A stretch of 34,161 bases of DNA from the NCBI GenBank assembly GCA_043719155.1, contig JAYSUJ010000019.1, positions 1 to 34,161 of the forward strand, in the 5' to 3' direction. Position 1 is the stretch's first letter. Each line of letters begins with the position of its first letter. Positions 1 to 7,295 of this stretch are shown in pieces. The DNA comes from JBBQKQ01 sp043719155. GTDB taxonomy: Bacteria > Patescibacteriota > Minisyncoccia > Phycocordibacterales > UBA5272. The notes beneath the pieces were generated by a model. It did no database searches. It was not told the DNA's origin and saw nothing but the letters and a program-made list of their open reading frames with translations. A program made the position numbers and the translations under genes.

Positions 1-1
1 A

Positions 2-97
2 AAAAGCCTCGGCTACAAAAGTGCATACGAGGTGTCTTTGGAGTGTGGTATCATAACTGAGATACCGGAGAGAGTTGCGGTTCAGTACAGAATTTAG
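2..97 (+). CDS. C-terminal end of a probable DDE transposase/integrase (cut by window start)
   Basis: An open frame enters from the left edge and ends at a TAG, leaving 31 residues. It contains LGYKSAYEV, which resembles the LGYxTPxEV segment near the C-terminus of IS3/IS481-like integrase-core transposases, and ends in ERVAVQYRI. The catalytic part lies outside the window, so the family cannot be set. About 100 bp of non-coding sequence separates it from the toxin-antitoxin pair, which often sits near mobile DNA. I could not identify a terminal inverted repeat because only one end is visible. Confidence 0.5.
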   Translation, partial: KSLGYKSAYEVSLECGIITEIPERVAVQYRI

Positions 98-202
98 GAC
101 GCAGCAATGCTATACATATTACAATAAAATGTAGATAAAGTCAAGCAAATCCACTGCTACCACCGCATATTTTATGATATTTAGAGGCATACTATTTATA
201 GT

Positions 203-463
203 TTAATACAACTGTGAATGAGTTCCAACTTGTAAAAGAAGAACCAGTTGCACCCCTTCTTTCATATAAATAATCCTCATACCCCCGGGAACATTTATGC
301 TTCTGCAGCCATCATACTCTCCGTTTAATTTATGATTGTTCAAACGATAGTCAAATTCATCAATCAAAAAAATTTTAATTTTTTCCTTAACTTTATCTTT
401 TAATTTTTTATCCAATTTATTGTATTGTTTCTGAAAATTTTTATGATATTTAATCTCAAGCAT
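203..463 (-). CDS. YafQ/RelE-family mRNA interferase toxin
   Basis: The 86-aa product has the size and layout of type II toxins of the RelE/YafQ fold: a Lys-rich helical N-terminal half, then HKLNGEYDGCRSI (compare HxLxGxxxGxR of YafQ), MRIIYM, and the C-terminal LLLQVGTHSQLY matching the GTHSxLF ending of YafQ, whose His is part of the RNase site. The family cleaves mRNA on the ribosome. It lies 3 nt downstream of the antitoxin stop and must be co-transcribed with it. Family assignment is strong; cleavage specificity cannot be read from sequence. Confidence 0.85.
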   Translation of the reverse strand: MLEIKYHKNFQKQYNKLDKKLKDKVKEKIKIFLIDEFDYRLNNHKLNGEYDGCRSINVPGGMRIIYMKEGVQLVLLLQVGTHSQLY

Positions 464-466
464 AGT

Positions 467-766
467 CTAGAGTTTTCCTGTTTCCAACTTATCTAAAAAA
501 TCAGCTGCAGGTAATGTGATAAAATTAACACCTTTTCTGTAATCAGTCATGGCTTTACGGAGAACTTTAGCTGTTTTTTCGTCAGGTTCATATACCTTAT
601 CCTCTACTAAGAATTTGCGTGTTATAGCGAGATGCCTTGCATAAGCATTAAACATTGTCGAAAGAGGAATACCCACAACATCGGAAAATTCATCTAAACT
701 CCTTTTTATGTCTTTTGGAATCTTGATATTTATTGTAGTTTTGTCGTTAGCTATACTTTTGTTCAT
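467..766 (-). CDS. RelB/DinJ-family antitoxin
   Basis: The 99-aa protein starts with a ribbon-helix-helix type segment (TTINIKIPKDIKRSLDEF, then GIPLSTMFNAYARH), as in RelB/DinJ antitoxins. The C-terminal half, with a DFLDKLE segment, would wrap the toxin. It is the first gene of the pair, as usual for this class. The gene has a -35/-10 promoter and a perfect inverted repeat directly upstream, which fits autoregulation by the RHH domain. The stop is TAG. Confidence 0.85.
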   Translation of the reverse strand: MNKSIANDKTTINIKIPKDIKRSLDEFSDVVGIPLSTMFNAYARHLAITRKFLVEDKVYEPDEKTAKVLRKAMTDYRKGVNFITLPAADFLDKLETGKL

Positions 767-768
767 AT

Positions 769-805
769 ATATGACTAAGTATATACGATGTCATATTTTT
801 GTCAA
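769..805 (-). promoter_or_regulatory. Promoter and operator of the toxin-antitoxin operon
   Basis: On the minus strand TTGACA (800-805) and TATACT (778-783) are separated by 16 bp. A perfect 7-bp inverted repeat, ATATGAC at 769-775 and GTCATAT at 790-796 with a 14-bp centre, brackets the -10 box. Its position fits an operator bound by the RHH antitoxin; that role is inferred. Confidence 0.8.
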
Positions 806-807
806 GA

Positions 808-846
808 AAAACAAAAAGCAGTGTATTGAACTCTGCTTTTTGTTTT
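808..846 (-). terminator. Intrinsic terminator of aspS
   Basis: A perfect 14-bp stem (808-821 with 833-846) with an 11-nt loop follows the aspS stop. On the minus strand the 3' arm ends in a run of T. It also insulates the toxin-antitoxin promoter from aspS transcription. Confidence 0.85.
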
Positions 847-860
847 ATAGTTTTCGGCTT

Positions 861-2231
861 TTAATACCCACCTTCCGCACCTTCTAGTCTTTCGTCTATC
901 CTGTTCATGTCTCTAGGGAACATCACCGCCTGACGCACGTTTGGTAAGCTTAAGAATTGCATCACTATTCTCTCTGCTCCAAAAGCAAACCCTCCTTCTG
1001 GTGGAACCCCATATTTGAAAGCTTGCAAAAACATAGAGATTTTTGCTGGGTCCATGCCCCAAATTTTCACATGTTCCCCTAACTGTTCGTATCTATTTAT
1101 TCTTCTGCCACCACTCAAAAGCTCTCGTCCTCGACAGATCAAGTCCACACCCTCGTTGAACTCTGGGTTTTCCTCACTTGGAAAAACGTAAAAAGGTTTT
1201 TTCCTTGTTGGATAGCCGTAAACGAAAACAAAATCAGACCCAGTTTCTTTTTTTACTATTTCAGAAATTTCTTGTTCGTCTTGGGTACTTAAATCTTTGT
1301 CTCCTCTATTGTCCCGCCCATAAACCTCTAAGATTTTTTCATGTGCCTCTTTCATGGACATAGTTGGTGTGTAGTCGATCATTGTTGGCAACTCAACACC
1401 CAATATTTTAAGATGCTCTGCATTTTTCTCTTTTAAAGTTTTTAAAATAAATTTAATTGTGTTTTCCGACATGTCTCGTACATCTTTCCAAGAGTCGATA
1501 AAGCCCATTTCAGCATCTAGCGAGACTATCTCTGTTATATGCCTAGTTGTGGCCGATGGTTCAGCCCGAAAAACTTTATTCACAGAAAAAACTCTTTCAA
1601 AAGCTGTCATTACTATTTGTTTATAGAGTTGAGGTGATTGGGACAAATATGCATGCTTACCAAAATAGTCCACCTTGAAAACCTCAGTTCCCCCTTCGGC
1701 TACAGACGGGGTTATGGACGGAGCCTAGAATTCAAAAAACATATTTTGCTTCATGTATTCTCTAAAGCTATCTATTACAGTTTCTTTAACTTTAAATACA
1801 GCCTGTATTTTTGGATGCCTCAAGGTCAAGGCCCTGTTGTCTAGCTCTGTAAGTAAGTCCAAATTGAAGCCTTCAAGCGACATGTCAAAAGGTAGTGGTG
1901 CGGCTTCGGCCAAGATAACTATTTTCAAAATCTCCAATTCTATTTCTCCGTTTAACACTCCGGCTTTTACATTCTTTTCTGGCCTGGCATTTACTTTACC
2001 TGTCACCTCTACCACATATTCTTGACGTAGTTTTTTGCCCACTTCGATCGCCTCTGTTTGGTTTGGCAATATAACTCCCTGCACCACACCTGTCATATCT
2101 CTAAAATCTAGGAAAATCATTTTCCCTTGGTCACGCCGCACATTTACCCAACCCTTTACCAGCACCTCTTCCCCTTTTTTTGTCCCCAAATCTTTTATCC
2201 AAGTTCTTTTCACTGTAATTTTTTCTTGCAT
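861..2231 (-). pseudogene. aspS: Aspartyl-tRNA synthetase, archaeal-type, interrupted by in-frame TAG
   Basis: The frame reads as one 456-codon AspRS except for a TAG at 1725-1727. The first part (168 aa) has the OB-fold anticodon-binding domain (VKGWVNVRRDQGKMIFLDFRD). The second has the class II core: the motif 2 region FRAEPSATTRHITE and motif 3 GGFAFGAERIVMQF, ending FPRD.NRIDE. The length fits archaeal-type AspRS without the bacterial GAD insert; this type is often non-discriminating. The TAG falls where relatives read FxEIQTP, so CAG (Gln) to TAG is a one-base change. The frame continues unchanged beyond it, and no decay is seen elsewhere. It could be a nonsense mutation, a sequencing error, or readthrough. 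TAA ends the gene. A TAAAAT box lies 8 nt upstream of the ATG. Confidence 0.8.
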
Positions 2232-2242
2232 ATTTTTTTATT

Positions 2243-2851
2243 TTAATTATTTGTTTTCAAAATCAATTTCAAACAAGTTTTTTCCAAATCTCCTTTTTTA
2301 TACCCTTCCTTTCCTTGTAATACCTTTTCTGCATGTTCCGAAAAAGAATTTATCTCTTCCAATTTCCAATGTGCATCCAGTCTTTTACCCATCTCTACAG
2401 AACCAAGTGCTCCTCTTAGAGCTGGCGTAAGCACAAGCCCATTCAATGCTCCGAATGCAGCCCCAGCTTTGGCCATACTGAGGTCAGCTGTTGGGTCATT
2501 GCCCACAACAACGTCGATTGCAGCTTTTGGGATGCCAACTACAGCAGCTGTCATGATAGAGTGAGCAACAGTAGAAGTTATAGCCATTTTCAAAAACTCT
2601 CTCCGGTCACCTTCGATTTTTCCTTCTTTAGCCTTGGCTTCATTAAACTCTCTAGTTAATTCTATTTTAATTTTAAACAATTTTACCAAGTCTTTTGCTC
2701 CAAAGTTTAATGGTGTGGATTGTTGCTCAGCACAGAACTGCAGCATTTCTGCCAAATTTTTTTCCAAAACTTCTTTACTTTGTAGTCCTTCAAAAAGGTC
2801 CATATTCCCATTTCCACCTTTGGGCGAAGCGTCAAATAAATTTAATCTCAT
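2243..2851 (-). CDS. Uncharacterised 202-aa protein with internal twin-Arg motif
   Basis: No family is recognised. The N-terminal 80 residues are hydrophilic and helical. RREFLKMA (about residues 83-90) is followed by a stretch rich in Ala, Thr, Val and Gly, and a second Gly/Ala-rich hydrophobic segment lies near 125-145; the C-terminus is charged. The RRxFLK plus hydrophobic run resembles a Tat signal but is internal, so export is uncertain. The gene lies 11 bp upstream of aspS in the same direction, and its TAA stop lies inside the aspS -10 candidate. Start: an ATG 7 nt after a TACAAT box. Confidence 0.6.
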   Translation of the reverse strand: MRLNLFDASPKGGNGNMDLFEGLQSKEVLEKNLAEMLQFCAEQQSTPLNFGAKDLVKLFKIKIELTREFNEAKAKEGKIEGDRREFLKMAITSTVAHSIMTAAVVGIPKAAIDVVVGNDPTADLSMAKAGAAFGALNGLVLTPALRGALGSVEMGKRLDAHWKLEEINSFSEHAEKVLQGKEGYKKGDLEKTCLKLILKTNN

Positions 2852-2858
2852 ATTTGTA

Positions 2859-2886
2859 ATTGTAATGTCAGGGTCAAAATTTTCAA
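2859..2886 (-). promoter_or_regulatory. Promoter of the 202-aa gene
   Basis: TTGAAA (2881-2886), a 16-bp spacer and TACAAT (2859-2864) on the minus strand. The -10 box ends 7 nt before the ATG at 2851, so transcription should start at or next to the ATG. Confidence 0.6.
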
Positions 2887-3025
2887 TTTTAAAACCCCAA
2901 CACGATTATCATTTTACTAATTATCGTATAGGGGCGATGTTGCAAACACATTTCGCGGTGCCACCCTAATTTTTACTTTTTTTCACTTGCCCTCGACAGT
3001 TGTTAATTGCCTCGAACGGACATAC

Positions 3026-3055
3026 TTGTATCGTAACATAAAATTGTGCTATAAT
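3026..3055 (+). promoter_or_regulatory. Promoter of the 34-codon ORF unit
   Basis: TTGTAT (3026-3031), an 18-bp spacer ending in TGC, and a perfect TATAAT (3050-3055), i.e. an extended -10. Predicted transcription start is near 3062, giving about a 30-nt leader with a Shine-Dalgarno site. Confidence 0.75.
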
Positions 3056-3091
3056 ACAAGTGTCTGAAACAGTAAAAGGAGCAAAAAGCCG

Positions 3092-3196
3092 ATGACGTCC
3101 CTCAACAGGAATTCATCCCACTCCTCAGTTGTCCGTAACTCGGGGTCCCGTGCCGGATTTCCTAGCTACGACAACCTTTACCCGAATGCGGCTTAA
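3092..3196 (+). CDS. Small ORF (34 aa), Ser/Asn-rich, unknown
   Basis: AAGGAG (3076-3081) lies 10 nt before an ATG that opens 34 codons and ends in TAA. The peptide is polar, with six Ser in the first 19 residues, and ends YDNLYPNAA. It has no hydrophobic segment. The region between 2852 and 3296 is otherwise gene-free, and the ORF sits between its own extended -10 promoter and a hairpin terminator. Base composition is clearly less AT-rich than its neighbours. No homology is known to me. The transcript could instead be a structured RNA: about 50 nt after the stop GCTCAC and GTGAGT can pair. I consider translation likely because the SD, start and spacing agree. Confidence 0.55.
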   Translation: MTSLNRNSSHSSVVRNSGSRAGFPSYDNLYPNAA

Positions 3197-3246
3197 TCAG
3201 CCAAGTTCAAACCCTCGCTCACTGGGAATAAATTGTGAGTAAACCC

Positions 3247-3287
3247 AAGCTTGGCGCTTCACTTTACGTGGACTGCCGAGCTTTTTT
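3247..3287 (+). terminator. Intrinsic terminator of the 34-codon ORF unit
   Basis: AAGCTTGGC (3247-3255) pairs with GCCGAGCTT (3275-3283), including one G-U, followed by a T run. It ends just before the convergent SpoU gene stop at 3297. Confidence 0.75.
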
Positions 3288-3296
3288 CTTTTAATT

Positions 3297-3830
3297 TTAT
3301 TTATCAAAAAAACGAAAACAAGCAACAGACATAGAAGAAAAAATATTTAAAGATTCTTTATCGCCGTATTGAGGTATTTCAGCCACTACATCACACAAAT
3401 CCAAAATACTTTTTTCCAAACCCTCAACTTCCCTCCCTGGAATTATTAAATATTTTGTATTTTCGCTTATTTCTACTTTTTTGTAGTCAAGACTTTTCTC
3501 ACTTTGCTCTAGCGCCAGCACTACTCCCCCTTTATTTAAAGGGGGCTGGGGGGATTTAAAATTTAAAATAAATTCATCTACCCCGCTTTCTACCCTTTCC
3601 CATTTTACACTTTTTTCTGCCCCTAAAGATATTTTTATAAAGTCTTCTCTTTCCCTTTCAAACCTGTCTAGCGGCCCAGGGGTGATGCCAGAAAGATAAA
3701 TAGTATTTACCCCCAAACATTCGGACAAACGAAAAATGCTAGCCACGTTTTGGACACTACGTATGTCATGCAACAAAATATTCCAATCTATTTTCTGTGT
3801 TTTTTTTAGGTTTTTATTTTCAACTCCCAT
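3297..3830 (-). CDS. SpoU/TrmH-family RNA 2'-O-methyltransferase
   Basis: The protein has the three SpoU motifs of the knotted SPOUT fold: IRSVQNVASIFRLSECLG (motif 1, with the conserved Asn and Arg), LIIPGREVEGL (motif 2), and IPQYGDKESLNIFSSMSVA (motif 3). The family methylates the 2'-OH of tRNA or rRNA riboses using SAM. Motif 2 has Arg where GNE is usual, so it is slightly diverged. At about residues 92-103, SPQPPLNKGG is encoded by an inserted palindromic repeat. I place the start at ATG 3830 (177 aa), 8 nt after a TGTTAGAAT box, instead of at a TTG 18 nt further upstream that lies in the promoter. The RNA substrate cannot be told. Confidence 0.85.
   Translation of the reverse strand: MGVENKNLKKTQKIDWNILLHDIRSVQNVASIFRLSECLGVNTIYLSGITPGPLDRFEREREDFIKISLGAEKSVKWERVESGVDEFILNFKSPQPPLNKGGVVLALEQSEKSLDYKKVEISENTKYLIIPGREVEGLEKSILDLCDVVAEIPQYGDKESLNIFSSMSVACFRFFDK
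3522..3555. repeat. Palindromic repeat inserted in the SpoU gene
   Basis: CCCCCTTTA and TAAAGGGGG (9-bp arms, 2-nt loop, 3526-3545) are followed by a GGGGGG-rich tail. Read on the minus strand it encodes SPQPPLNKGG in a variable region between SpoU motifs. Its layout, a palindrome plus a one-sided tail, parallels the polA/tsaE repeat. Confidence 0.7.
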
Positions 3831-3838
3831 CTCCCAGT

Positions 3839-3847
3839 ATTCTAACA
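3839..3847 (-). promoter_or_regulatory. Extended -10 of the SpoU gene
   Basis: TGTTAGAAT on the minus strand ends 8 nt before ATG 3830, predicting a leaderless mRNA. It decides the start, because the upstream TTG alternative lies inside it. Confidence 0.55.
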
Positions 3848-3853
3848 AAATAC

Positions 3854-3881
3854 TTCACTTTTTGCGAATTCGTGATATAAT
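3854..3881 (+). promoter_or_regulatory. Promoter of tRNA-Lys
   Basis: TTCACT (3854-3859), a 16-bp spacer, then TATAAT (3876-3881) preceded by TGA: an extended -10. The tRNA begins 22 nt downstream of the box. Confidence 0.7.
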
Positions 3882-3903
3882 GTGGGAGTTCAAAAAACCA
3901 AAT

Positions 3904-3976
3904 GCTCCTATAGCTCAGTTGGTAGAGCACCTGCCTTTTAAGCAGAGGGTCGTAGGTTCAATTCCTACTGGGAGCA
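3904..3976 (+). tRNA. tRNA-Lys (anticodon UUU)
   Basis: A 73-nt cloverleaf: acceptor arm GCTCCTA with TGGGAGC (one G-U pair), D-arm TAGCTCAGTTGGTAGAGC, anticodon loop CTTTTAA with TTT at 3937-3939, T-arm with GGTTCAATTCC, and discriminator A at 3976. The genomic bases after it are CCT, so CCA is not fully encoded and must be added. A perfect terminator hairpin follows 5 nt later. Confidence 0.97.
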
Positions 3977-3981
3977 CCTAG

Positions 3982-4013
3982 AAGAAAAACTGCAACTGCT
4001 TGCAGTTTTTCTT
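3982..4013 (+). terminator. Terminator after tRNA-Lys, usable from both sides
   Basis: A perfect 14-bp stem (3982-3995 with 4000-4013) closed by a 4-nt CTGC loop. The arms carry T-rich and A-rich stretches, so it can also end transcripts of the carboxypeptidase operon arriving on the minus strand. Nothing further is seen from 4014 to 4148. Confidence 0.85.
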
Positions 4014-4148
4014 ACTTGGTGCTGACGGAGCGATGTTTTTGTTTGCGATGCAAGGCAAAAACCGCGAGTCTCGAATTTTGATTTTCTGTCAAGAAAATAC
4101 AAAATTACATGAAATTTGTGTCAACAAATTTATGTGTGACCACAAATT

Positions 4149-5063
4149 CTATTCAAACATTTTTAACTTGTACCCATCTATAAATTTTTGGTCTAAATCG
4201 TAAAAATTTTGCCTATTATTAAACAAATAAGTTGCCAACTCTATACCCACAAACCTATAATGCCAAGGCTCGTAAATATAAAACTTATTATTTTTAGGGT
4301 AGGAAAGAGTAAAACCATAGAGGTGCGCATTGTTTTTAAGCCATTCAAAAGCTTTAGTTTTCTCAAAACTTGTCTCTAAGATTTTTTTACCGTCTGACAC
4401 ATCTACAGTGGTTCCAAGCTGATGCTCACTATAGCCTTGGTCGGCCGCAAAAGAGTTGGCCTTACTCACACCAAAGGTCTGTGAATAAGAAGTTTTCAAA
4501 CCTTTTTGCTCGTTAAAAGATCTGTAACCAGAGTGCACAACTATTTTTGTTTCTGTCGAACTTGCGGCGTACAACATTTGTTCCAACCTAAATTTCACGA
4601 TTGCAATTAACTTTATGTCTTTCTCTCTTGTAAAATTTGGGGCAATACTTACTAAATCTTTAGGGTTATAATTTTCATTTAGAAAATAAAACTTACTATA
4701 TTTTTTTAAAAGTTCGTCATCTATTTCCACAGTTCTTTTAAGTGTTAGGACTTCAGTTTGAGTTACATTATATTTTTGCATTAAGTTCGTATAATCTACC
4801 CCGATTTGGTTCAAACCCTCCACCACGAACTGTCTATCTTTTTCTTTGGTTTCAAGCAAACTCACTGTGTCTACATATTTTTTGTTTAAATCCTCTAAGC
4901 CGTTTTTTAAATTCAGTGCCTCGGTTTTAAGAGATAGGTTTTCTTTTAAAGTTTTTTGACTTACATTAAACAAATAAATTGTTGTAAAAAAAAGTATAAA
5001 AGCCAAAGAGATTAGGACAACTCTCTCGTACGTATGCCAAAATTTATGCATTTTCTGTTTCAT
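4149..5063 (-). CDS. D-alanyl-D-alanine carboxypeptidase, VanY/M15B family
   Basis: This is a 304-aa membrane-anchored protein: one transmembrane helix (about residues 14-32), a coiled coil (about 35-115) and a C-terminal M15B zinc peptidase domain. The zinc and catalytic motifs are visible: SGYRS (about 178), SEHQLGTTVDVSD (about 208-220, the HxxGxxxD ligand motif) and EPWHYRF (about 268, third His). It would trim D-Ala from peptidoglycan stem peptides outside the membrane. Its ATG follows directly on the TAA of the receiver gene, so translation is probably coupled. The stop is TAG. Confidence 0.88.
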   Translation of the reverse strand: MKQKMHKFWHTYERVVLISLAFILFFTTIYLFNVSQKTLKENLSLKTEALNLKNGLEDLNKKYVDTVSLLETKEKDRQFVVEGLNQIGVDYTNLMQKYNVTQTEVLTLKRTVEIDDELLKKYSKFYFLNENYNPKDLVSIAPNFTREKDIKLIAIVKFRLEQMLYAASSTETKIVVHSGYRSFNEQKGLKTSYSQTFGVSKANSFAADQGYSEHQLGTTVDVSDGKKILETSFEKTKAFEWLKNNAHLYGFTLSYPKNNKFYIYEPWHYRFVGIELATYLFNNRQNFYDLDQKFIDGYKLKMFE

Positions 5064-5486
5064 TTATTTTCTCAAAATTTCTATCACTTTTTCAACAACT
5101 TCTTTTGCATTCTTTTTTTCCACAGTCAAACTTTTATCAATTCCCAATTTTACATAATCGTCGTTGTTCGAACCAGAATTTGCCACCACCCTTCCACTTT
5201 CTCCGCATTGTTTCCTGACCTCAGGCAGAAATCTGGCAAAATTGTCCCCAGTTCCGTCAGAAAAATCAAAAATAAAAGCATCTACTCCTTTAAAAAGGTT
5301 TGGGTTGGATTTTAGGCTTTCATCTACTTCTAAACAGGTCCCTCCCCTCAAAACCTTTACCCCGATTCTAAACAGCAATCTGGAACACTGTTCAAAAATC
5401 ACGTCGTCGTCTTCGAAGATAAATACTTTTCTACCGAAAAACTCTTTTTGCTCTACTTTTCCAATTTCCAAATTTTGTGTATTCAT
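5064..5486 (-). CDS. Single-domain response regulator-like receiver protein
   Basis: The 140-aa protein follows the receiver-domain plan: EDDD acidic pocket (25-28), FDFSDG with Asp74 as the likely phospho-acceptor, a Ser at 104 in ANSGSN in the Thr/Ser position, and Lys118 in GIDKSL. There is no output domain. The stretch after Asp74 is unusual for receivers, so it may be an unconventional or degenerate receiver. No histidine kinase is in the window. It lies between the holA-like and carboxypeptidase genes. A TGTTAAAAT box ends exactly 6 nt before the ATG. Confidence 0.65.
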   Translation of the reverse strand: MNTQNLEIGKVEQKEFFGRKVFIFEDDDVIFEQCSRLLFRIGVKVLRGGTCLEVDESLKSNPNLFKGVDAFIFDFSDGTGDNFARFLPEVRKQCGESGRVVANSGSNNDDYVKLGIDKSLTVEKKNAKEVVEKVIEILRK

Positions 5487-5492
5487 AAAGAA

Positions 5493-5501
5493 ATTTTAAC
5501 A
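5493..5501 (-). promoter_or_regulatory. Extended -10 of the receiver gene (leaderless)
   Basis: TGTTAAAAT on the minus strand, 6 nt before ATG 5486, in the gap after the holA-like stop codon. It gives the receiver and carboxypeptidase genes their own promoter. Confidence 0.55.
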
Positions 5502-5507
5502 TTATTT

Positions 5508-6224
5508 TTAATTTTCTAAAACCCATTTTTCTAGCTGTTTCCCTAAGTCCAGCTCGCCATTTCTGGCTTTGTGATAGGCCAGAACCAAATTAAAATATTT
5601 GTCGGTAACTTCCTGCTTTTCTCTTTTTCCAGTTAGAGCATTTGCTTTGGCCTGCTTCCAAGAAAAATCTTTAACCCCAGAATTTGCTGAATTTGTTTTT
5701 GGATCATTCATATAAACTAACAAAGTTTTATAAGCAAAGACGCATGACCCATGCAGTGGTTCTGCGTCTTTGTTCGCCAATTCTCTTAAAAGTAAATTCC
5801 AAGAATTTTTCTTGTCCCCTTTTTGTAAGGCCGTAACTAAGTCTGATGGAAAGTCATTAGTTTTTTCTTCTTCTATTTTAAGAAAATTAAATCCAAAACT
5901 TTTAACCAACTTTTCAAACTCGGCTCCGTAACCCAGTAAAACAAAAAAATGGGTAGACCTTTCCAGGCTTTGAAAAAAGTTTTGACTTAAAGTTTCTGCA
6001 ATCTCTTCTGCTAAAACTCCTCTGTTCCCTATTTTTATTTTTATATAAAATAAATCTATGTCCCCAAAAATAGAAATGTCTTCTGCCTTTGAAATAGCTT
6101 CTTCCAAATTGCAATCTGAAAAAACTCGGGGTTTTAGGTTTTTAAATTTTAAAAAATCGACTTTAAGTTTAGTGGCCTGTCTATAACCCTCACTTTCACT
6201 TTTACAAGAAATTATTTTAAGCAT
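5508..6224 (-). CDS. Probable DNA polymerase III delta subunit (HolA-like, short)
   Basis: The 238-aa protein shows weak HolA features. These are an N-terminal segment with a charged helix before SIFGDIDLFYI (compare SLFGxxxLV in HolA), a STHFFVLLG strand, and a C-terminal LAYHKARNGELDLGKQLEKWVL resembling the HolA D-x-x-L-K-x-G-x-x-x-x-x-x-L-E helix. HolA loads the sliding clamp with DnaX and HolB. The protein is about 100 residues shorter than typical HolA, and identification rests on these patterns only. It is first in an operon with the receiver and carboxypeptidase genes. Confidence 0.5.
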   Translation of the reverse strand: MLKIISCKSESEGYRQATKLKVDFLKFKNLKPRVFSDCNLEEAISKAEDISIFGDIDLFYIKIKIGNRGVLAEEIAETLSQNFFQSLERSTHFFVLLGYGAEFEKLVKSFGFNFLKIEEEKTNDFPSDLVTALQKGDKKNSWNLLLRELANKDAEPLHGSCVFAYKTLLVYMNDPKTNSANSGVKDFSWKQAKANALTGKREKQEVTDKYFNLVLAYHKARNGELDLGKQLEKWVLEN

Positions 6225-6239
6225 ATTTAATATACCTAA

Positions 6240-6248
6240 ATTTTAACA
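6240..6248 (-). promoter_or_regulatory. Extended -10 of the holA-like gene
   Basis: TGTTAAAAT on the minus strand, 15 nt before ATG 6224; the same nine bases occur before the receiver, tsaE and deaminase genes. Confidence 0.5.
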
Positions 6249-6315
6249 TATTAAGAAAAAAGATAAAAAGGCAATTTAACAGTTTCCAAATCTTTCTGGT
6301 AAACTTGAAGTAAAT

Positions 6316-7293
6316 ATGACAAACCCTACAAATATTCTCGGTACCTTAAAGGTGACAACTGAAGCCTACAAAGATTTCCGAGAATTTCTTGAAAATACAA
6401 AGAAAAACTCTAACACCCCCGCCAAACTTAAACAACTTATCGATAAAATACTAAGTGCAGACGTACTGAAAAAAATGTCAAAGCAGTTGGAAACCAAATA
6501 CAACAAGACAACAATGAGTTATTGGTTAAATTACGAACCCCAAAAACTCATCCAAGTACTTTCCATGATACTGTCTTTGTATACCAACCCATTTTCTATG
6601 CATGACAAACCTTTTAATCAGTTAAGTAAACTAAGAGACACTCAACAGCAAGATACAAAAAATGGAGCTGAGATTTTACATTATGGAAATTCTGAAGATG
6701 TAGAAAATCTAGCCAAAAATGTCATTGCGAAAGCCAAAGAAATAAAAGAGTTATTTTTAAAAAAGGCTGGGGTAAACACGTATCAAGAATTGCAAGATGA
6801 ACACAAAAGAGCAGCCAGAATCTTGTGGTCCAACTTGTTTAACGGAACAGGGAATCTATTGGCAGACCATAATTTATTTGAAAACGAAAAGTTCATCACC
6901 GACCTAAGATCAGCCTGCGAATTAACAAGCACTTACTCGTCTTTTGCAATAGTAAATTTCATTGAAGACGACAACAGAAAACACATTTACGATTCTAAGT
7001 ACGACGGGAAATGTATTTTAGCTTTGCAAAACTTATTAGGAGACACAAAACTTTTGGAAAAGATACTGGAACTAAGAACCCTCATTAACGACGAACATCT
7101 TACTCTTGATTTTGAAATGCTCTTCCTTTTCGATAAAGGACTGGTAAGTCAAGAATCCGCAATTCGTTCTTCAAAAAGAATTATAGACTCTGATTTAAAT
7201 ATGTCAGATGCTTTTCTAATGTACCCGATAATAAACTTTCAAACTGAACATAAACTTGGCGACAAAGTATCGTTGCCAGAAATTGTTGTTTAA
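6316..7293 (+). CDS. Uncharacterised soluble protein, 325 aa
   Basis: No family is recognised. The protein is hydrophilic and mostly helical by composition, with Lys/Glu-rich helices, one short aromatic segment (SYWLNYEPQKL), and no signal peptide or membrane segment. It lies alone, divergent from the holA operon (about 90 bp apart) and convergent with polA, whose stop is 2 bp away. A TAAACT box lies 10 nt before the ATG. Amino-acid composition and full length make it a real gene. Confidence 0.6.
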   Translation: MTNPTNILGTLKVTTEAYKDFREFLENTKKNSNTPAKLKQLIDKILSADVLKKMSKQLETKYNKTTMSYWLNYEPQKLIQVLSMILSLYTNPFSMHDKPFNQLSKLRDTQQQDTKNGAEILHYGNSEDVENLAKNVIAKAKEIKELFLKKAGVNTYQELQDEHKRAARILWSNLFNGTGNLLADHNLFENEKFITDLRSACELTSTYSSFAIVNFIEDDNRKHIYDSKYDGKCILALQNLLGDTKLLEKILELRTLINDEHLTLDFEMLFLFDKGLVSQESAIRSSKRIIDSDLNMSDAFLMYPIINFQTEHKLGDKVSLPEIVV

Positions 7294-7295
7294 AA

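Noticed and set aside
861..1673. Separate gene starting at GTG 1673 for the second half of AspRS
   Set aside because: The reading continues in frame through 1674-1724 with conserved residues (SVAEGGTEVF), so this is one gene with a stop, not a natural split.
1725..1727. General TAG recoding (e.g. to Gln)
   Set aside because: TAG ends at least nine other genes at sensible places, followed by terminators or neighbouring genes.
4000..4203. 67-codon plus-strand ORF after tRNA-Lys
   Set aside because: It begins inside the tRNA terminator stem and its end is the complement of the carboxypeptidase gene; no start signals.
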